A DNA stretch of 64,000 bases, taken from assembly GCF_040676675.1 (NCBI RefSeq), contig NZ_JBFAPK010000013.1, positions 1 to 64,000 of the forward strand. Reading direction: 5' to 3'. Under the pieces are notes generated by a model, which did not search any database, was not told the origin of the DNA, and was given only the letters and a program-made list of their open reading frames with translations. The stretch is from JBFAPK01 sp040676675 (GTDB lineage Bacteria; Actinomycetota; Actinomycetes; Mycobacteriales; Micromonosporaceae). The translations under genes were made by a program, and so were the position numbers. How positions within the stretch are numbered: position 1 is the first letter of the stretch; every line of letters starts with the position of its first letter. Positions 41,375 through 49,508 of the stretch are shown in pieces.

Positions 41375-42151
41375 GTGAGCCGTCGTTGGCAGCGGGCCCC
41401 CCTGATGCCGTCCTGGATCCGTTGGCTGCCGTGCGCCTTCACCTACCTGACCGTCATCCCCGACCAACTGCCGTTCCACCGCTCCGACTGGGACGGCGTG
41501 GTGCCCTGGGACGACGTCCTCTGGTGCGACCCCGGCGACGTCGACGACTGGGTACGCCGGGCGCAGCGCCGCCAGCCCCGCCGCGAGTCCACGCATGCGG
41601 AGCTGCACGCCCGCGAGCACTACGACTGGATGGTCCGGGTCCGCGCCGAGCGCATCGAACTCTTCGGGGAGATGTGCCGGCGCGCCGGCGTACCGGTGCC
41701 GCACAGCGTGCGCGAGCTGCTCAGCTGCCTCGCCACGCTCGGCCTGTTCGAGCTGACCGACGGCGAGGACGGTGACCCGCTGGTGCGTCCGAGGCTCGAC
41801 CGGGACCCGCTGGACGTGCTGCCGCTCACCGCGGAGGAACGGGAACTGGAGGAGCGCGCGCAGCGCGACGACCGCACCGTCCTGGTCGCGATAGCGGTAC
41901 GGCGGCTGGCCGAGCGGACCCGGCGGCGGTGGCGGCGTCGGGTGCTCGGCACCACCGCCGCCAGCCTCGCCGCCCTGGCCGGTGTCGCCGTCGAGGAGGT
42001 GCACCGCTCGCTCGGCGAACTCGGTGACCTCGCCCAGCTGCGGGTCGAGGAGGTCGGCGCCGACGGGCGGCTGCGGTTGAGCGTGCCCTGGCCCGACTTC
42101 CAGCAGCGCTTCCCCTTCGCCGAGCTGCCGGCGCCGGAGCACGCGGTCTGA
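41375..42151 (+). CDS. Protein of unknown function with winged-helix-like end
   Basis: 258 residues, soluble and rich in Arg and Glu. The N-terminal half contains WIRWLPCAFTYLTVIPDQLP and a helical RAERIELFGEMCRRAGVPVP; the C-terminal ~100 residues (RRRVLGTTAASLAALAGVAV, HRSLGELGDLAQLRVEEVG) look like a winged helix with DNA-binding potential. I do not recognise the family with certainty. It seems leaderless and monocistronic and converges on the PrnB-like gene. Confidence 0.7.
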   Translation: MSRRWQRAPLMPSWIRWLPCAFTYLTVIPDQLPFHRSDWDGVVPWDDVLWCDPGDVDDWVRRAQRRQPRRESTHAELHAREHYDWMVRVRAERIELFGEMCRRAGVPVPHSVRELLSCLATLGLFELTDGEDGDPLVRPRLDRDPLDVLPLTAEERELEERAQRDDRTVLVAIAVRRLAERTRRRWRRRVLGTTAASLAALAGVAVEEVHRSLGELGDLAQLRVEEVGADGRLRLSVPWPDFQQRFPFAELPAPEHAV

Positions 42152-42211
42152 GCGGGTGGTCGAGCAGGCTCGCCAGCGGCGGGCCGGCTCAACCACCCCG
42201 CTGCGCCCGCG

Positions 42212-43366
42212 TCACGGTTCGGCGGGGTCCAGCAGGGCGCGGAGCCGGTCGATCGCGGCGCGCGCGGTCGGTGGTGCTCCCGGCCGGTCCCGGGCCGCGC
42301 GCAGGTCGGCGAGGCGACCCAGCAGGCGGACGACCACGTCGAGGGGCGGCCCGCTGGCCGTGACCGCGGGGGCGCCCCGCGCCGGCTCCGCCAGGAAGGG
42401 CCTGACCAGCCGGTGGTGGTGGTACGCGTACGCCGCGCCGTGCGCTCGGCAGACCGCGAGGAAGGCGCCGGCGTTGGCCCGCAGCCCCGGCGTGACCGCG
42501 CCGGCCGCCGCCTCGCGGAGGAACAGCTCCAGCAGGGACTCCTCGGTGACGACGGAGCGCAGTGCGGACTGGTCCTCGGGCGGGACGTAGCGGTACTTCT
42601 CGTCCAGCACCCGGCGGTAGAACGGGTCGTCCGCCGCGCAGAGCCCGAGCAGCAGGTCGATCTCGCTGATCGCCGCGAAGTCTCCGGCGTTCACCCCGCG
42701 GTACTCGACCCCGCCCACCCGGTAGGGCAGGTAGTACGGACGGATGTGGTGGTAGAAGACGTCGGCGTCGAGCGTACGGGCCAGCTCCTGGTGGAAGCGC
42801 AGCACGTCGGCGAGGGCCGCGGCGGCGTCCCGCAGCAGGTACCCCGCGAGCGGGCTGGAGATGCCGACCGCCGGTACGGCGCGCAGCGCGCGGGCGGCCC
42901 GGTCGTACGCCAGCACGCCGAGCCCGTTGCCGGCGACGAAGGCGTGCTCGTCCGGGAGCGAGGTGAAGGTGCGGTAGCCGTACCGGGACTGGTGGGCGAA
43001 GACGTACCTGGGCGCCACACCCAGCGAGGCGCCCAGCCGGTCGGCCAGCGCCTCGGTCCGTTCGGCGGCGGGCACGTCCACGCCGTGCCGGTGGCAGGCC
43101 GCCAGGTGGAACCCGATCGCGCCGAGGAGCAGGTACCGCTGCCGCGCGTCGGCCCGCACCGCGTCGGCACGGATCCGGCCGACCAGGTCCGCGCCGCCCC
43201 GGGCGAGCGCGTGCCGGAGGCCGTCGAGCTCCGGCCGGCCGGATTCGGGCTGCCCGCCGGCCGAGAGGTAGACCTTCTCCAGTTCGGTGTTGAGGCCGAC
43301 GAACTCGTGCCGGAGCCACCGGTGGAACCGCTCGATGGCGGAGTCGCTGTCTGTCACGGCTACCAT
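42212..43366 (-). CDS. PrnB-like heme protein (monodechloroaminopyrrolnitrin synthase family)
   Basis: 384 residues, all-helical. YHHIRPYYLPYRVGGVEYRG and SEIDLLLGLCAADDPFYRRV match the DUF1864/PrnB family, which belongs to the indoleamine/tryptophan dioxygenase superfamily and rearranges 7-chlorotryptophan in pyrrolnitrin synthesis. The His residues around HHIRPYY and AYAYHHHRLVRPF are candidates for heme contact. PrnA, PrnC and PrnD are absent, so the substrate is probably different; a tryptophan- or indole-type substrate is inference. It is divergent from a MocR regulator 73 bases away, which likely controls it. Confidence 0.8.
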   Translation of the reverse strand: MVAVTDSDSAIERFHRWLRHEFVGLNTELEKVYLSAGGQPESGRPELDGLRHALARGGADLVGRIRADAVRADARQRYLLLGAIGFHLAACHRHGVDVPAAERTEALADRLGASLGVAPRYVFAHQSRYGYRTFTSLPDEHAFVAGNGLGVLAYDRAARALRAVPAVGISSPLAGYLLRDAAAALADVLRFHQELARTLDADVFYHHIRPYYLPYRVGGVEYRGVNAGDFAAISEIDLLLGLCAADDPFYRRVLDEKYRYVPPEDQSALRSVVTEESLLELFLREAAAGAVTPGLRANAGAFLAVCRAHGAAYAYHHHRLVRPFLAEPARGAPAVTASGPPLDVVVRLLGRLADLRAARDRPGAPPTARAAIDRLRALLDPAEP

Positions 43367-43380
43367 GCTCGACGCCCCGG

Positions 43381-43423
43381 TGGTCCGGTTCCAGGACCAT
43401 CCGACGGGCTGCCAAGTGGACCA
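43381..43423. promoter_or_regulatory. Candidate MocR operator between divergent genes
   Basis: TGGTCC at 43381-43386 and GGACCA at 43394-43399 form a perfect inverted repeat with seven bases between, and TGGACCA recurs at 43417-43423, 24 bases after the second arm. An inverted repeat plus direct repeat is the usual plan of MocR/PdxR sites. Confidence 0.55.
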
Positions 43424-43439
43424 ATCGCGGAGGCATGCC

Positions 43440-44891
43440 ATGGCGCCCGACGCGTCGCGAGGCGCCGACTTCCTGCAACTGCGCCCGGCCGCCGCGCCGC
43501 CCAAGGGGCTGACCGACTGGCTCGTCGCCGCGCTGCGTACCGCGATCGCCGACGGTCGGCTCCGCTCCGGTGCCCGGCTGCCCGCCACCCGGGTGCTCGC
43601 CGACGACCTGCGGGTGTCGCGCGGCGTGGTGGTGGAGGCGTACCGCCGCCTCGGCGACGAGGGGCTGCTGCGGGCCCGGACCGGCGCCGGCACGGTGGTG
43701 ACCCCGCTGGCCAGGCCGCCCGTACCGGCGCCGCCACCGGCACCGCCCGCCGGCCGCTCGGCCACCGGGGCGATGTCCCCGCCGCTGCCCCTGCCGCCGC
43801 CGGTCACCCCGGTCGAGCTGGACCTCTCCCCGGGGGTGCCGGACCTCACCGCGTTTCCCCGGGCGATGTGGTTGCGCGCCGAGCGGGCGGTGCTCGACCG
43901 GGCAGGCGCGTCCGACCTCGGCTACGGCGACCCGCGCGGCGCGCCCCGGCTCCGGCAGGAGTTGGCCGGCTGGCTCGCCCGGGTGCGGGGCGTCCGCGCC
44001 GGCGCGGACGAGATCATCATCGTCGCCGGGGTGGCCCAGTCGCTCGCGCTGCTCGCCCAGCGGCTCACGGCCGCCGGGGCGTCCCGCGTCGCGGTCGAGG
44101 ATCCGGGGTCCCGGGGCGCTCGGGACGAGCTCGCCCACTGGGGTCTCGAACCGGTGCCGGTCCCGGTGGACGAGGACGGGTTGCGGGTCGACGAGCTGGC
44201 CCGTACCGGCCTCGGCGCGGCGCTGCTGACCCCCGCGCACCAGTTCCCGACCGGGGTGGTCCTGGCACCGGAGCGTCGCCGCGCCCTGCTGGCGTGGGCG
44301 GCGGCGGGTGGGCTGGTCGTCGAGGACGACTACGACGCCGAGTACCGCTACGACCGGGCCCCGGTGCCGCCGTTGCAGGCGTCGGCGCCGGAGGCGGTGG
44401 CGTACACGGGCAGCACCTCGAAGACGCTGGCGCCGGGGTTGCGCCTCGGCTGGCTGATCCCGCCCCGCCGGCTCCACGCGGACCTGGTCGCCGCCAAGCA
44501 CGCCAGCGACCTGGGCAGCCCGGCCATCCCGCAGCTGGTGCTCGCGCGGCTCATCGCCACCGGCGAACTCGACCGGCACGTCCGGCTGGTCCGTGCCCGC
44601 CACCGGACCCGCCGGGACGCGTTGCTGGCCGCGCTCCGGGAGCACCTGCCCCGGGCGTGCGTGCGGGGCGTCGCCGCCGGGCTCCACCTGCTCCTCACGC
44701 TGCCGGAGGCACCAGGCGACGTCGCCGACGTGGAACTCGCCGAGCGGATCCGGGCGGCGGGCGTCCTGGTCCACCCGCTCTCCTGGCACCGCCAGCGCGG
44801 CGGCCCGCCGGGACTCGTGCTCGGGTACGCCGCGCACCCGCCGGACCGGCTGCGCGAGGCGGCGCGGCGGATCGGAGCCGTGCTGCGGTGA
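43440..44891 (+). CDS. MocR-type regulator (GntR head, aminotransferase-like body)
   Basis: 483 residues. Residues ~20-90 are a GntR winged helix (GLTDWLVAALRTAIADGRLR, VLADDLRVSRGVVVEAYRRL). After a proline-rich linker comes a class I aminotransferase fold (~125-480) with VEDDYDAEYRYDR and the PLP Lys in TGSTSKTLAPGLRLGW. MocR proteins bind PLP and often a metabolite aldimine to switch transcription. Divergent placement and the repeats upstream point to control of the PrnB-like gene, or of an unlinked vitamin B6 gene in the PdxR manner. GGAGG precedes the ATG. Confidence 0.92.
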   Translation: MAPDASRGADFLQLRPAAAPPKGLTDWLVAALRTAIADGRLRSGARLPATRVLADDLRVSRGVVVEAYRRLGDEGLLRARTGAGTVVTPLARPPVPAPPPAPPAGRSATGAMSPPLPLPPPVTPVELDLSPGVPDLTAFPRAMWLRAERAVLDRAGASDLGYGDPRGAPRLRQELAGWLARVRGVRAGADEIIIVAGVAQSLALLAQRLTAAGASRVAVEDPGSRGARDELAHWGLEPVPVPVDEDGLRVDELARTGLGAALLTPAHQFPTGVVLAPERRRALLAWAAAGGLVVEDDYDAEYRYDRAPVPPLQASAPEAVAYTGSTSKTLAPGLRLGWLIPPRRLHADLVAAKHASDLGSPAIPQLVLARLIATGELDRHVRLVRARHRTRRDALLAALREHLPRACVRGVAAGLHLLLTLPEAPGDVADVELAERIRAAGVLVHPLSWHRQRGGPPGLVLGYAAHPPDRLREAARRIGAVLR

Positions 44892-44901
44892 CCGGGGCGG
44901 C

Positions 44902-45186
44902 CTACTCGGTGACGAGCAGGTCGCTGTACTCGGGGTGCCGCTCGATGTAGGCGGCGATGAACGGGCAGCGGGCGATCACCCGCTCGCCCCGCTCGCGTAC
45001 CTGGTCGAGGGCGCCCTTGGCGAGCGCCGAGCCGACGCCCTTGCCCTCGAAGGCGGAGTCGACCTCGGTGTGGATGAAGACCACGACGCCGGGCCGCAAC
45101 TGGTAGGTGGCGAAACCGGCCAGACTGTCGTCGACCAGAATCTCGAAGCGCCGTTGCGCCGGGTTGTCCTCGACCAGCATGTTCAC
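44902..45186 (-). CDS. GNAT-like N-acetyltransferase (NATD1/YjdJ type)
   Basis: 94 residues, the size of minimal NATD1-type acetyltransferases. RFEILVDDSLAGFATYQLRP, VFIHTEVDSAFEGKGVGSAL (acetyl-CoA loop) and VIARCPFIAAYIERHPEYSD cover the family. It transfers acetyl groups to an unknown small target. The GTG at 45186 or ATG at 45180 are both possible starts. It converges on the MocR gene, ten bases away. Confidence 0.9.
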   Translation of the reverse strand: MNMLVEDNPAQRRFEILVDDSLAGFATYQLRPGVVVFIHTEVDSAFEGKGVGSALAKGALDQVRERGERVIARCPFIAAYIERHPEYSDLLVTE

Positions 45187-45255
45187 GGCCCCATTCTGTA
45201 CCGCCCGGGCGCGCCGCCGGAATCGGGGCGCGCCGCGCGGCTCCCCCGGGCCGCG

Positions 45256-45343
45256 CCGGCTCGGGCGACCGGGCCGGCTCAGCGACCGGTCCGGCTCGGG
45301 CGACCGGGGTGGCTCGGGCGGCGGCCGGCTCAGGCGACCGGGG
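45256..45343. repeat. Degenerate direct repeats at the end of the aminotransferase gene
   Basis: Units of the form CCGGCTC(G/A)GGCGACCGGG occur at 45256, 45274, 45291, 45310 (weaker) and 45325. The last unit contains the stop codon of the minus-strand aminotransferase gene. Confidence 0.75.
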
Positions 45344-46544
45344 CGGTGATCCGGTCCAGGGCGGCGAGCAGCCGGTCCACCTCCTCGGCGGTGTTGTAGT
45401 GGTAGAGGCTGGCCCGCACCGCCCCGCCGCTGTCGCGCAGTCCCATCCGCTGGAAGTACTCGTAGGCGTAGTAGTCGCCGCTGGAGACGCAGACGCCCTG
45501 CTGGCCGAGGAGGGCGGCGGTCCGCGCGGGCGGCTGGCCGTCGACCCGGAACGACACCGTCGGGCAGCGGCGCGCGGCGGCGCCGTACACGGTCAACCCG
45601 GGCCGGGCGGCCAGGCCGGCGAGCAGCCGGTCGAAGAGGTCCAGCTCGTACGCGCGGGCGGCGGCGAGGCCGGCGAGCAGCCGCGCCCGCCGGTCCCCGG
45701 TCGCCGCCGGGTCCAGCCCGGCGAGGTGGTCGACGGCGGCGCGCACGCCCGCGAGCAGCGGGAAGCTGGGCGTACCGGCCTCGAACCGGTCCGGTACCGA
45801 GTCCGGTGAGGGCAGCAGCTTCGCCGGACGCAGCCCCTCCCAGCGGGCCGGGTCGGCGACGACCGCGGCCAGGTGCGGCCCGGACCACTTGTACGCGCTG
45901 GTCACGTAGAAGTCGGCGCCGAGCGCGGCGACGTCGGTCGGGCCGTGTGGCGTGGCGTGCACCCCGTCGACGTAGACCAGTGCCCCGGCCGCGTGCGCCG
46001 CCGCGGCGATCGCCGGCAGGTCCGGCGCGGTGCCGATCGCGTTGCTGCCCGCCGTGACCGCGACGAGCCGGGTCCGGGGACCGACCAGCCCGGCGTACTG
46101 GGCGGCGGGCAGCTCGCCCGTCTCCGGGTCGAACTCGGCCCAGCGCACCACCGCCCCGGTCGCCTCGGCGGCCTGCACCCACGGCCGTACGTTCGCGTCG
46201 TGGTCCAGTCGGGAGAGCACCACCTCGTCGCCGGCCCGCCAGTCGCGCGACAGGGTACGGGCGACCGTGTAGGTCAGCGCGGTGGCGCTCGCCCCGAGCA
46301 CCACCCCCTCCGGTACCGCGCCGAGCAGGTCGGCCACCGCGTGCCGGGCGGCGGCGACCAGTTCGATGGCGCGCCGGCCGGGCGGGTAGGCGGTGCTGCG
46401 GTTGGCGACGGCGCCGCGCATGGTCTCGGCGACCGCGTCGGCGACGCCGGCGGCGACCTGGGTACCGCCCGCGCCATCGAAGTGCGCGAAGCCCTCGGCG
46501 AGCGCGGGGTAGGCGGCCCGGACGCGGGTGATGTCGAACGGCAT
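45330..46544 (-). CDS. Class V aminotransferase / cysteine desulfurase-like protein
   Basis: 404 residues. PLP fold: GVVLGASATALTYTVARTLS, VLSRLDHDANVRPWVQAAEA, VYVDGVHATPHGPTDV (Asp and His near the cofactor) and the Schiff-base Lys in YVTSAYKWSGPHLA. The C-terminal VCVSSGDYYAYEYFQRMG is typical of the family. The catalytic Cys loop of IscS is not present as such, so it may be a desulfurase of the CsdA type or an aminotransferase acting on a small amino compound. Monocistronic; divergent from the lipoprotein gene. Confidence 0.88.
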   Translation of the reverse strand: MPFDITRVRAAYPALAEGFAHFDGAGGTQVAAGVADAVAETMRGAVANRSTAYPPGRRAIELVAAARHAVADLLGAVPEGVVLGASATALTYTVARTLSRDWRAGDEVVLSRLDHDANVRPWVQAAEATGAVVRWAEFDPETGELPAAQYAGLVGPRTRLVAVTAGSNAIGTAPDLPAIAAAAHAAGALVYVDGVHATPHGPTDVAALGADFYVTSAYKWSGPHLAAVVADPARWEGLRPAKLLPSPDSVPDRFEAGTPSFPLLAGVRAAVDHLAGLDPAATGDRRARLLAGLAAARAYELDLFDRLLAGLAARPGLTVYGAAARRCPTVSFRVDGQPPARTAALLGQQGVCVSSGDYYAYEYFQRMGLRDSGGAVRASLYHYNTAEEVDRLLAALDRITAPVA

Positions 46545-46604
46545 GGGCGCACCCTACTGGGCCCGGCGCGGATCCATGATTGCCGGGGACGGGCATCCGT
46601 CTCG

Positions 46605-46610
46605 TATCGT
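46605..46610 (+). promoter_or_regulatory. Candidate -10 element (TATCGT) deciding a leaderless GTG start
   Basis: TATCGT is seven bases before GTG 46618, the same spacing as at 41362 and 51924. This supports the GTG rather than the ATG at 46645 as the start. Confidence 0.5.
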
Positions 46611-46617
46611 TGCGAAG

Positions 46618-46974
46618 GTGAGAAATCGAGGAACGTACCCCCCGATGACCATCGCCCGTCGCGCCGCCGGCCTCGTCGCCGGTCTGGCCCTCGGCACGGC
46701 CCTGTTGGCCGGTTGCAGCGCCGAAGGTGCTTCCACCGATTGCGGAATCGACCAGTGCACCGTCACCTTCGACCGGGGCGTCGAGGCCCGGGCCAGCATC
46801 CTCGGCGTGGACGCCCGACTGGTGGGTGTGGACGGCGACGTGGTGACCGTGGAGGTCGCCGGCGAGCAGCTCGGCCTCACCGTCGGCCAGCAGGGCGCCG
46901 ACGTGGGCGGGATGCTGGTGACCGTCCAGAGCGTCACGGACGACCAGGTGGTGGTCCGGATCGCCCGGCCGTGA
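46618..46974 (+). CDS. Small lipoprotein
   Basis: 118 residues from GTG 46618 (109 from ATG 46645). A hydrophobic segment ends in LLAGC, a lipobox whose Cys is lipidated and anchors the protein outside the membrane. The mature part (~85 residues) is beta-rich, with repeated VDGDVVTVEV and QQGADVGGMLVTVQSV strands, and has two further Cys (DCGIDQC). The function is unknown. The stop codon context is repeated downstream. Confidence 0.8.
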   Translation: MRNRGTYPPMTIARRAAGLVAGLALGTALLAGCSAEGASTDCGIDQCTVTFDRGVEARASILGVDARLVGVDGDVVTVEVAGEQLGLTVGQQGADVGGMLVTVQSVTDDQVVVRIARP

Positions 46975-47055
46975 CCCGGCGGCCCGCTCCGGCGGGCGAA
47001 GGACCCGCTGGGCGGCCGTGACCCGGCGACTCTGACCCGGCGGTCGTGACCCGCA
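46968..47055 (+). repeat. Repeats of the stop-codon context after the lipoprotein gene
   Basis: TGACCCGGCG at the stop (46972) recurs at ~47020 and ~47034, and as TGACCCGCAG at ~47048. The longer form CGGCCGTGACCCGGCG occurs at 46968 and 47013-47030. Confidence 0.65.
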
Positions 47056-47118
47056 GCCGCGACCCTCGCGGCGGTGGCCCACGTTTGGCGACCTTCCCTT
47101 CCGGTGATTTGACAGGCC

Positions 47119-47940
47119 ATGTCAGTCACCCGCCACGCGGAGGCCACCGCCGCCCGCGCCGCCCACAGCGACGTACTCAAGAATCTCGCCCGGGCCGGCT
47201 TCGTCGGCTACGGGATCGTCCACCTGCTCTTCGCGTGGCTGGCGTTGCAGATCGCCTTCGGCCGGCCGGCGAACGAGGGGGACCAGTCCGGCGCGCTGCT
47301 CACCCTCGCGGCGCAGCCGCTGGGCCGGTTCCTGGTGATCGCCATCGCGGTCGGGCTGGTCGCGATGGCGATCTGGCAGGCCGTCGAGGCCGCCACCGGG
47401 CACCGGGAGGACCGGGGCGCCGAGCGCGCGGCCGAACGGGTCGCCTCGGCCGGCCGTACCCTCGTCTACCTGTGGTTCGCCTGGACCGCCTACCAGGTCT
47501 TCGACCATGCCGGGCCCTCCAGCGCGGAGAAGCAGCAGGCGCTCTCCGAGCGGCTGATGAGCGCCTCCGGCGGGCGCTGGCTGGTCGGGGCGGTCGGCGT
47601 CGGGCTCGCCGCCCTCGGCATCGGTCTGGTCGTGTACGGGGTGCTCAAGCGCTTCGAGAAGCACCTGGAGACGGGCCGGATGAGCCCGTCGGTGCGTACC
47701 CTCAGCCGCCGCTCGGGGATCGCCGGCTACGCGGCCAAGGGTGTCTCGTACGGCATCGCCGGGCTGCTCGTGGTGGTCGCCGCCGCGCGGTACGAGCCGA
47801 ACAAGGCGCGCGGGCTCGACACGGCGCTGCACACCCTGCGCGAGCAGTCGTACGGTGCGATCCTGCTCACGCTCGTGGCGCTCGGTATCGCCGCGTTCGC
47901 TCTGTTCTGCTTCGTCCAGGCGAGGTATCGGCGGGTTTAG
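47119..47940 (+). CDS. DUF1206 membrane protein
   Basis: 273 residues with three repeats of a two-helix unit, the DUF1206 plan: ARAGFVGYGIVHLLFAWLAL, ASAGRTLVYLWFAWTAYQVF and GIAGYAAKGVSYGIAGLLVV begin the units. It is a cytoplasmic-membrane protein without an assigned biochemical role. There is no clear ribosome site before the ATG at 47119. It is followed by the mechanosensitive channel gene 224 bases downstream, on the same strand, which may point to a role in envelope mechanics. Confidence 0.9.
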   Translation: MSVTRHAEATAARAAHSDVLKNLARAGFVGYGIVHLLFAWLALQIAFGRPANEGDQSGALLTLAAQPLGRFLVIAIAVGLVAMAIWQAVEAATGHREDRGAERAAERVASAGRTLVYLWFAWTAYQVFDHAGPSSAEKQQALSERLMSASGGRWLVGAVGVGLAALGIGLVVYGVLKRFEKHLETGRMSPSVRTLSRRSGIAGYAAKGVSYGIAGLLVVVAAARYEPNKARGLDTALHTLREQSYGAILLTLVALGIAAFALFCFVQARYRRV

Positions 47941-48164
47941 GGCAGTTCGTTCGGGGCTGCCAGGCTCGTCCGGGCCAGTGCCGACTCGGCGCGGGCCCCG
48001 TCGCGGCCCGGCACCGAGCCGTCCTTCGTCGGCGACGGCAGGTTTAGCCTGGCCGCTGCCGGCAAAGTCGCGGATCATTGGGCCTTTGCCCACGGCGCAC
48101 CCGGTCGGACCGGCTCGCGGGTGCGCACGGACGACGTGCCGGTCCGGCGAGGGGGAGAGACCCG

Positions 48165-49361
48165 GTGCAGAGCTACCTCTGGACGATCGTGTTCGCGCTG
48201 GCGGCCGCGGCGATCGCGCTGATCGTGGTGGAGGTGGTGCACCGGGTGGTCAAGTCGTTCGGCCGGCGCTCGCTGCTGCTGGCCGAACTCTCCGACCACT
48301 CGTACCGGCCGTTCCAGGTGGCCGCCACGGTCGTCGCGGTCCACTTCGCCGTCCGGTTCAGCACCAATTACGCCGTCGGTACGTCCTGGCGCCGGGCCCT
48401 GCTGCACGTGCTCCTGCTCGCGGTGATCGCGACCACCGCCCGCTTCGCCGCGTCGCTGCTGCTGGTGACCGAGGACACCGCGCTCGCCCGGTTCCGCACC
48501 GACGTTCCGGACAACCGCCAGGCCCGGCGGATCAAGACGCAGATCGGCATCCTGCGCCGGCTCACCATCGCGGCCACCGCGATCCTGGCCGTCGGGGTGA
48601 TGCTGATGACCTTCCCCGAGGTACGCGGCATCGGGGCCAGCGTGCTCGCCTCCGCCGGGGTGATCGGTGCGGTCGCCGCGCTCGCCGCGCAGAGCGTGCT
48701 CGGCAACGTCTTCGCCGGCATGCAGCTCGCCTTCAGCGACGCGGTACGCCTCGACGACGTGGTCGTGGTCGAGGGGGAGTGGGGACGGATCGAGGAGCTG
48801 ACGCTCAGCTACGTCGTGGTGCAGATCTGGGACGACCGGCGGCTGGTGCTGCCGACCTCGTACTTCACCACCAAGCCGTTCCAGAACTGGACCCGTACCC
48901 AGTCCGCCGTGCTCGGTACGGCCGAGTTCGACGTCGACTGGTCGGTGCCGGTACAGGCCATGCGCGAGGAGCTGCGCCGGGCGGTCGAGGGGAGCGACCT
49001 GTGGGACGGGCGGGTCTGCGTACTCCAGGTCACCGACGCGGTCGGCGGGCTGGTCCGGGTACGGGCACTGGTCAGCGCGCCGGACGCGCCGAGCCTCTGG
49101 GACCTGCGCTGCCTGATCCGGGAGCACCTGGTCGGCTGGATCCGGGACCAGCGGCCCACGGCGCTGCCCCGGATGCGCGCCGAGGTCGGGGACGCGTCCA
49201 GCCATCTGGCCTGGCAGTGGGTCCAGCCCCGCCGTCCGGCCCGGCGGCCGACCGAGCACGAGGTGCCGGACGACGCGCGGGTCTTCGGCGGCGGCGACGA
49301 CGGCGAGGCGCGCGGTACCGCCTTCGTCGGCCCGGACGAGCCGGTCGACGCGCCCCGCTGA
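48165..49361 (+). CDS. MscS-family mechanosensitive ion channel
   Basis: 398 residues. About four transmembrane helices lead into the pore and beta domain of MscS: VLASAGVIGAVAALAAQSVL, GNVFAGMQLAFSDAVRLDDV, then VPTSYF-like LVLPTSYFTTKPFQNWTRT. It opens under membrane tension to release solutes. A GTG at 48165 has GAGGGGGAG upstream and is the best start; earlier in-frame starts encode a basic tail. The last ~40 residues are hydrophilic. A 37-base segment including the stop codon is duplicated downstream. Confidence 0.92.
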   Translation: MQSYLWTIVFALAAAAIALIVVEVVHRVVKSFGRRSLLLAELSDHSYRPFQVAATVVAVHFAVRFSTNYAVGTSWRRALLHVLLLAVIATTARFAASLLLVTEDTALARFRTDVPDNRQARRIKTQIGILRRLTIAATAILAVGVMLMTFPEVRGIGASVLASAGVIGAVAALAAQSVLGNVFAGMQLAFSDAVRLDDVVVVEGEWGRIEELTLSYVVVQIWDDRRLVLPTSYFTTKPFQNWTRTQSAVLGTAEFDVDWSVPVQAMREELRRAVEGSDLWDGRVCVLQVTDAVGGLVRVRALVSAPDAPSLWDLRCLIREHLVGWIRDQRPTALPRMRAEVGDASSHLAWQWVQPRRPARRPTEHEVPDDARVFGGGDDGEARGTAFVGPDEPVDAPR

Positions 49362-49400
49362 CGGTCGGCCCGGGCGAGCCGGTCGACGCGCCCCGCTGAC
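49326..49400 (+). repeat. Tandem duplication spanning the mscS-like stop codon
   Basis: 49326-49362 and 49364-49400 are identical but for one base (A/G). The first copy encodes the last residues VGPDEPVDAPR and the stop; the second lies in the untranslated region. Confidence 0.9.
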
Positions 49401-49470
49401 ACCGGACCTCGGTTCGGGCGCCGCCCTAGGCTCAGGCGCGGATTCCTGGTAGGACGGAGTGCACTGGGAT

Positions 49471-49488
49471 CAGTGACGTCCGTCACTG
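49471..49488. promoter_or_regulatory. Candidate CRP-family operator upstream of mscR
   Basis: CAGTGACGTCCGTCACTG has eight-base perfect arms around TC, matching GTGAC-N4-GTCAC as at 26474. It lies 21 bases before the start codon and seven before the ribosome site, suiting repression. Confidence 0.55.
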
Positions 49489-49508
49489 CCGACCGGAGGT
49501 GCGCCAGG

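Noticed and set aside
42212..43366. Pyrrolnitrin biosynthetic cluster
   Set aside because: Only a PrnB-like gene is present; no halogenases or oxygenase of the prn pathway are nearby.
42189..44837. Long minus-strand frame across the PrnB-like and MocR genes
   Set aside because: Antisense shadow; both real genes have full conserved motifs in other frames.
47109..47114. TTGACA as a -35 box for the DUF1206 gene
   Set aside because: It lies only four bases before the start codon, so it cannot be the -35 element of that gene.
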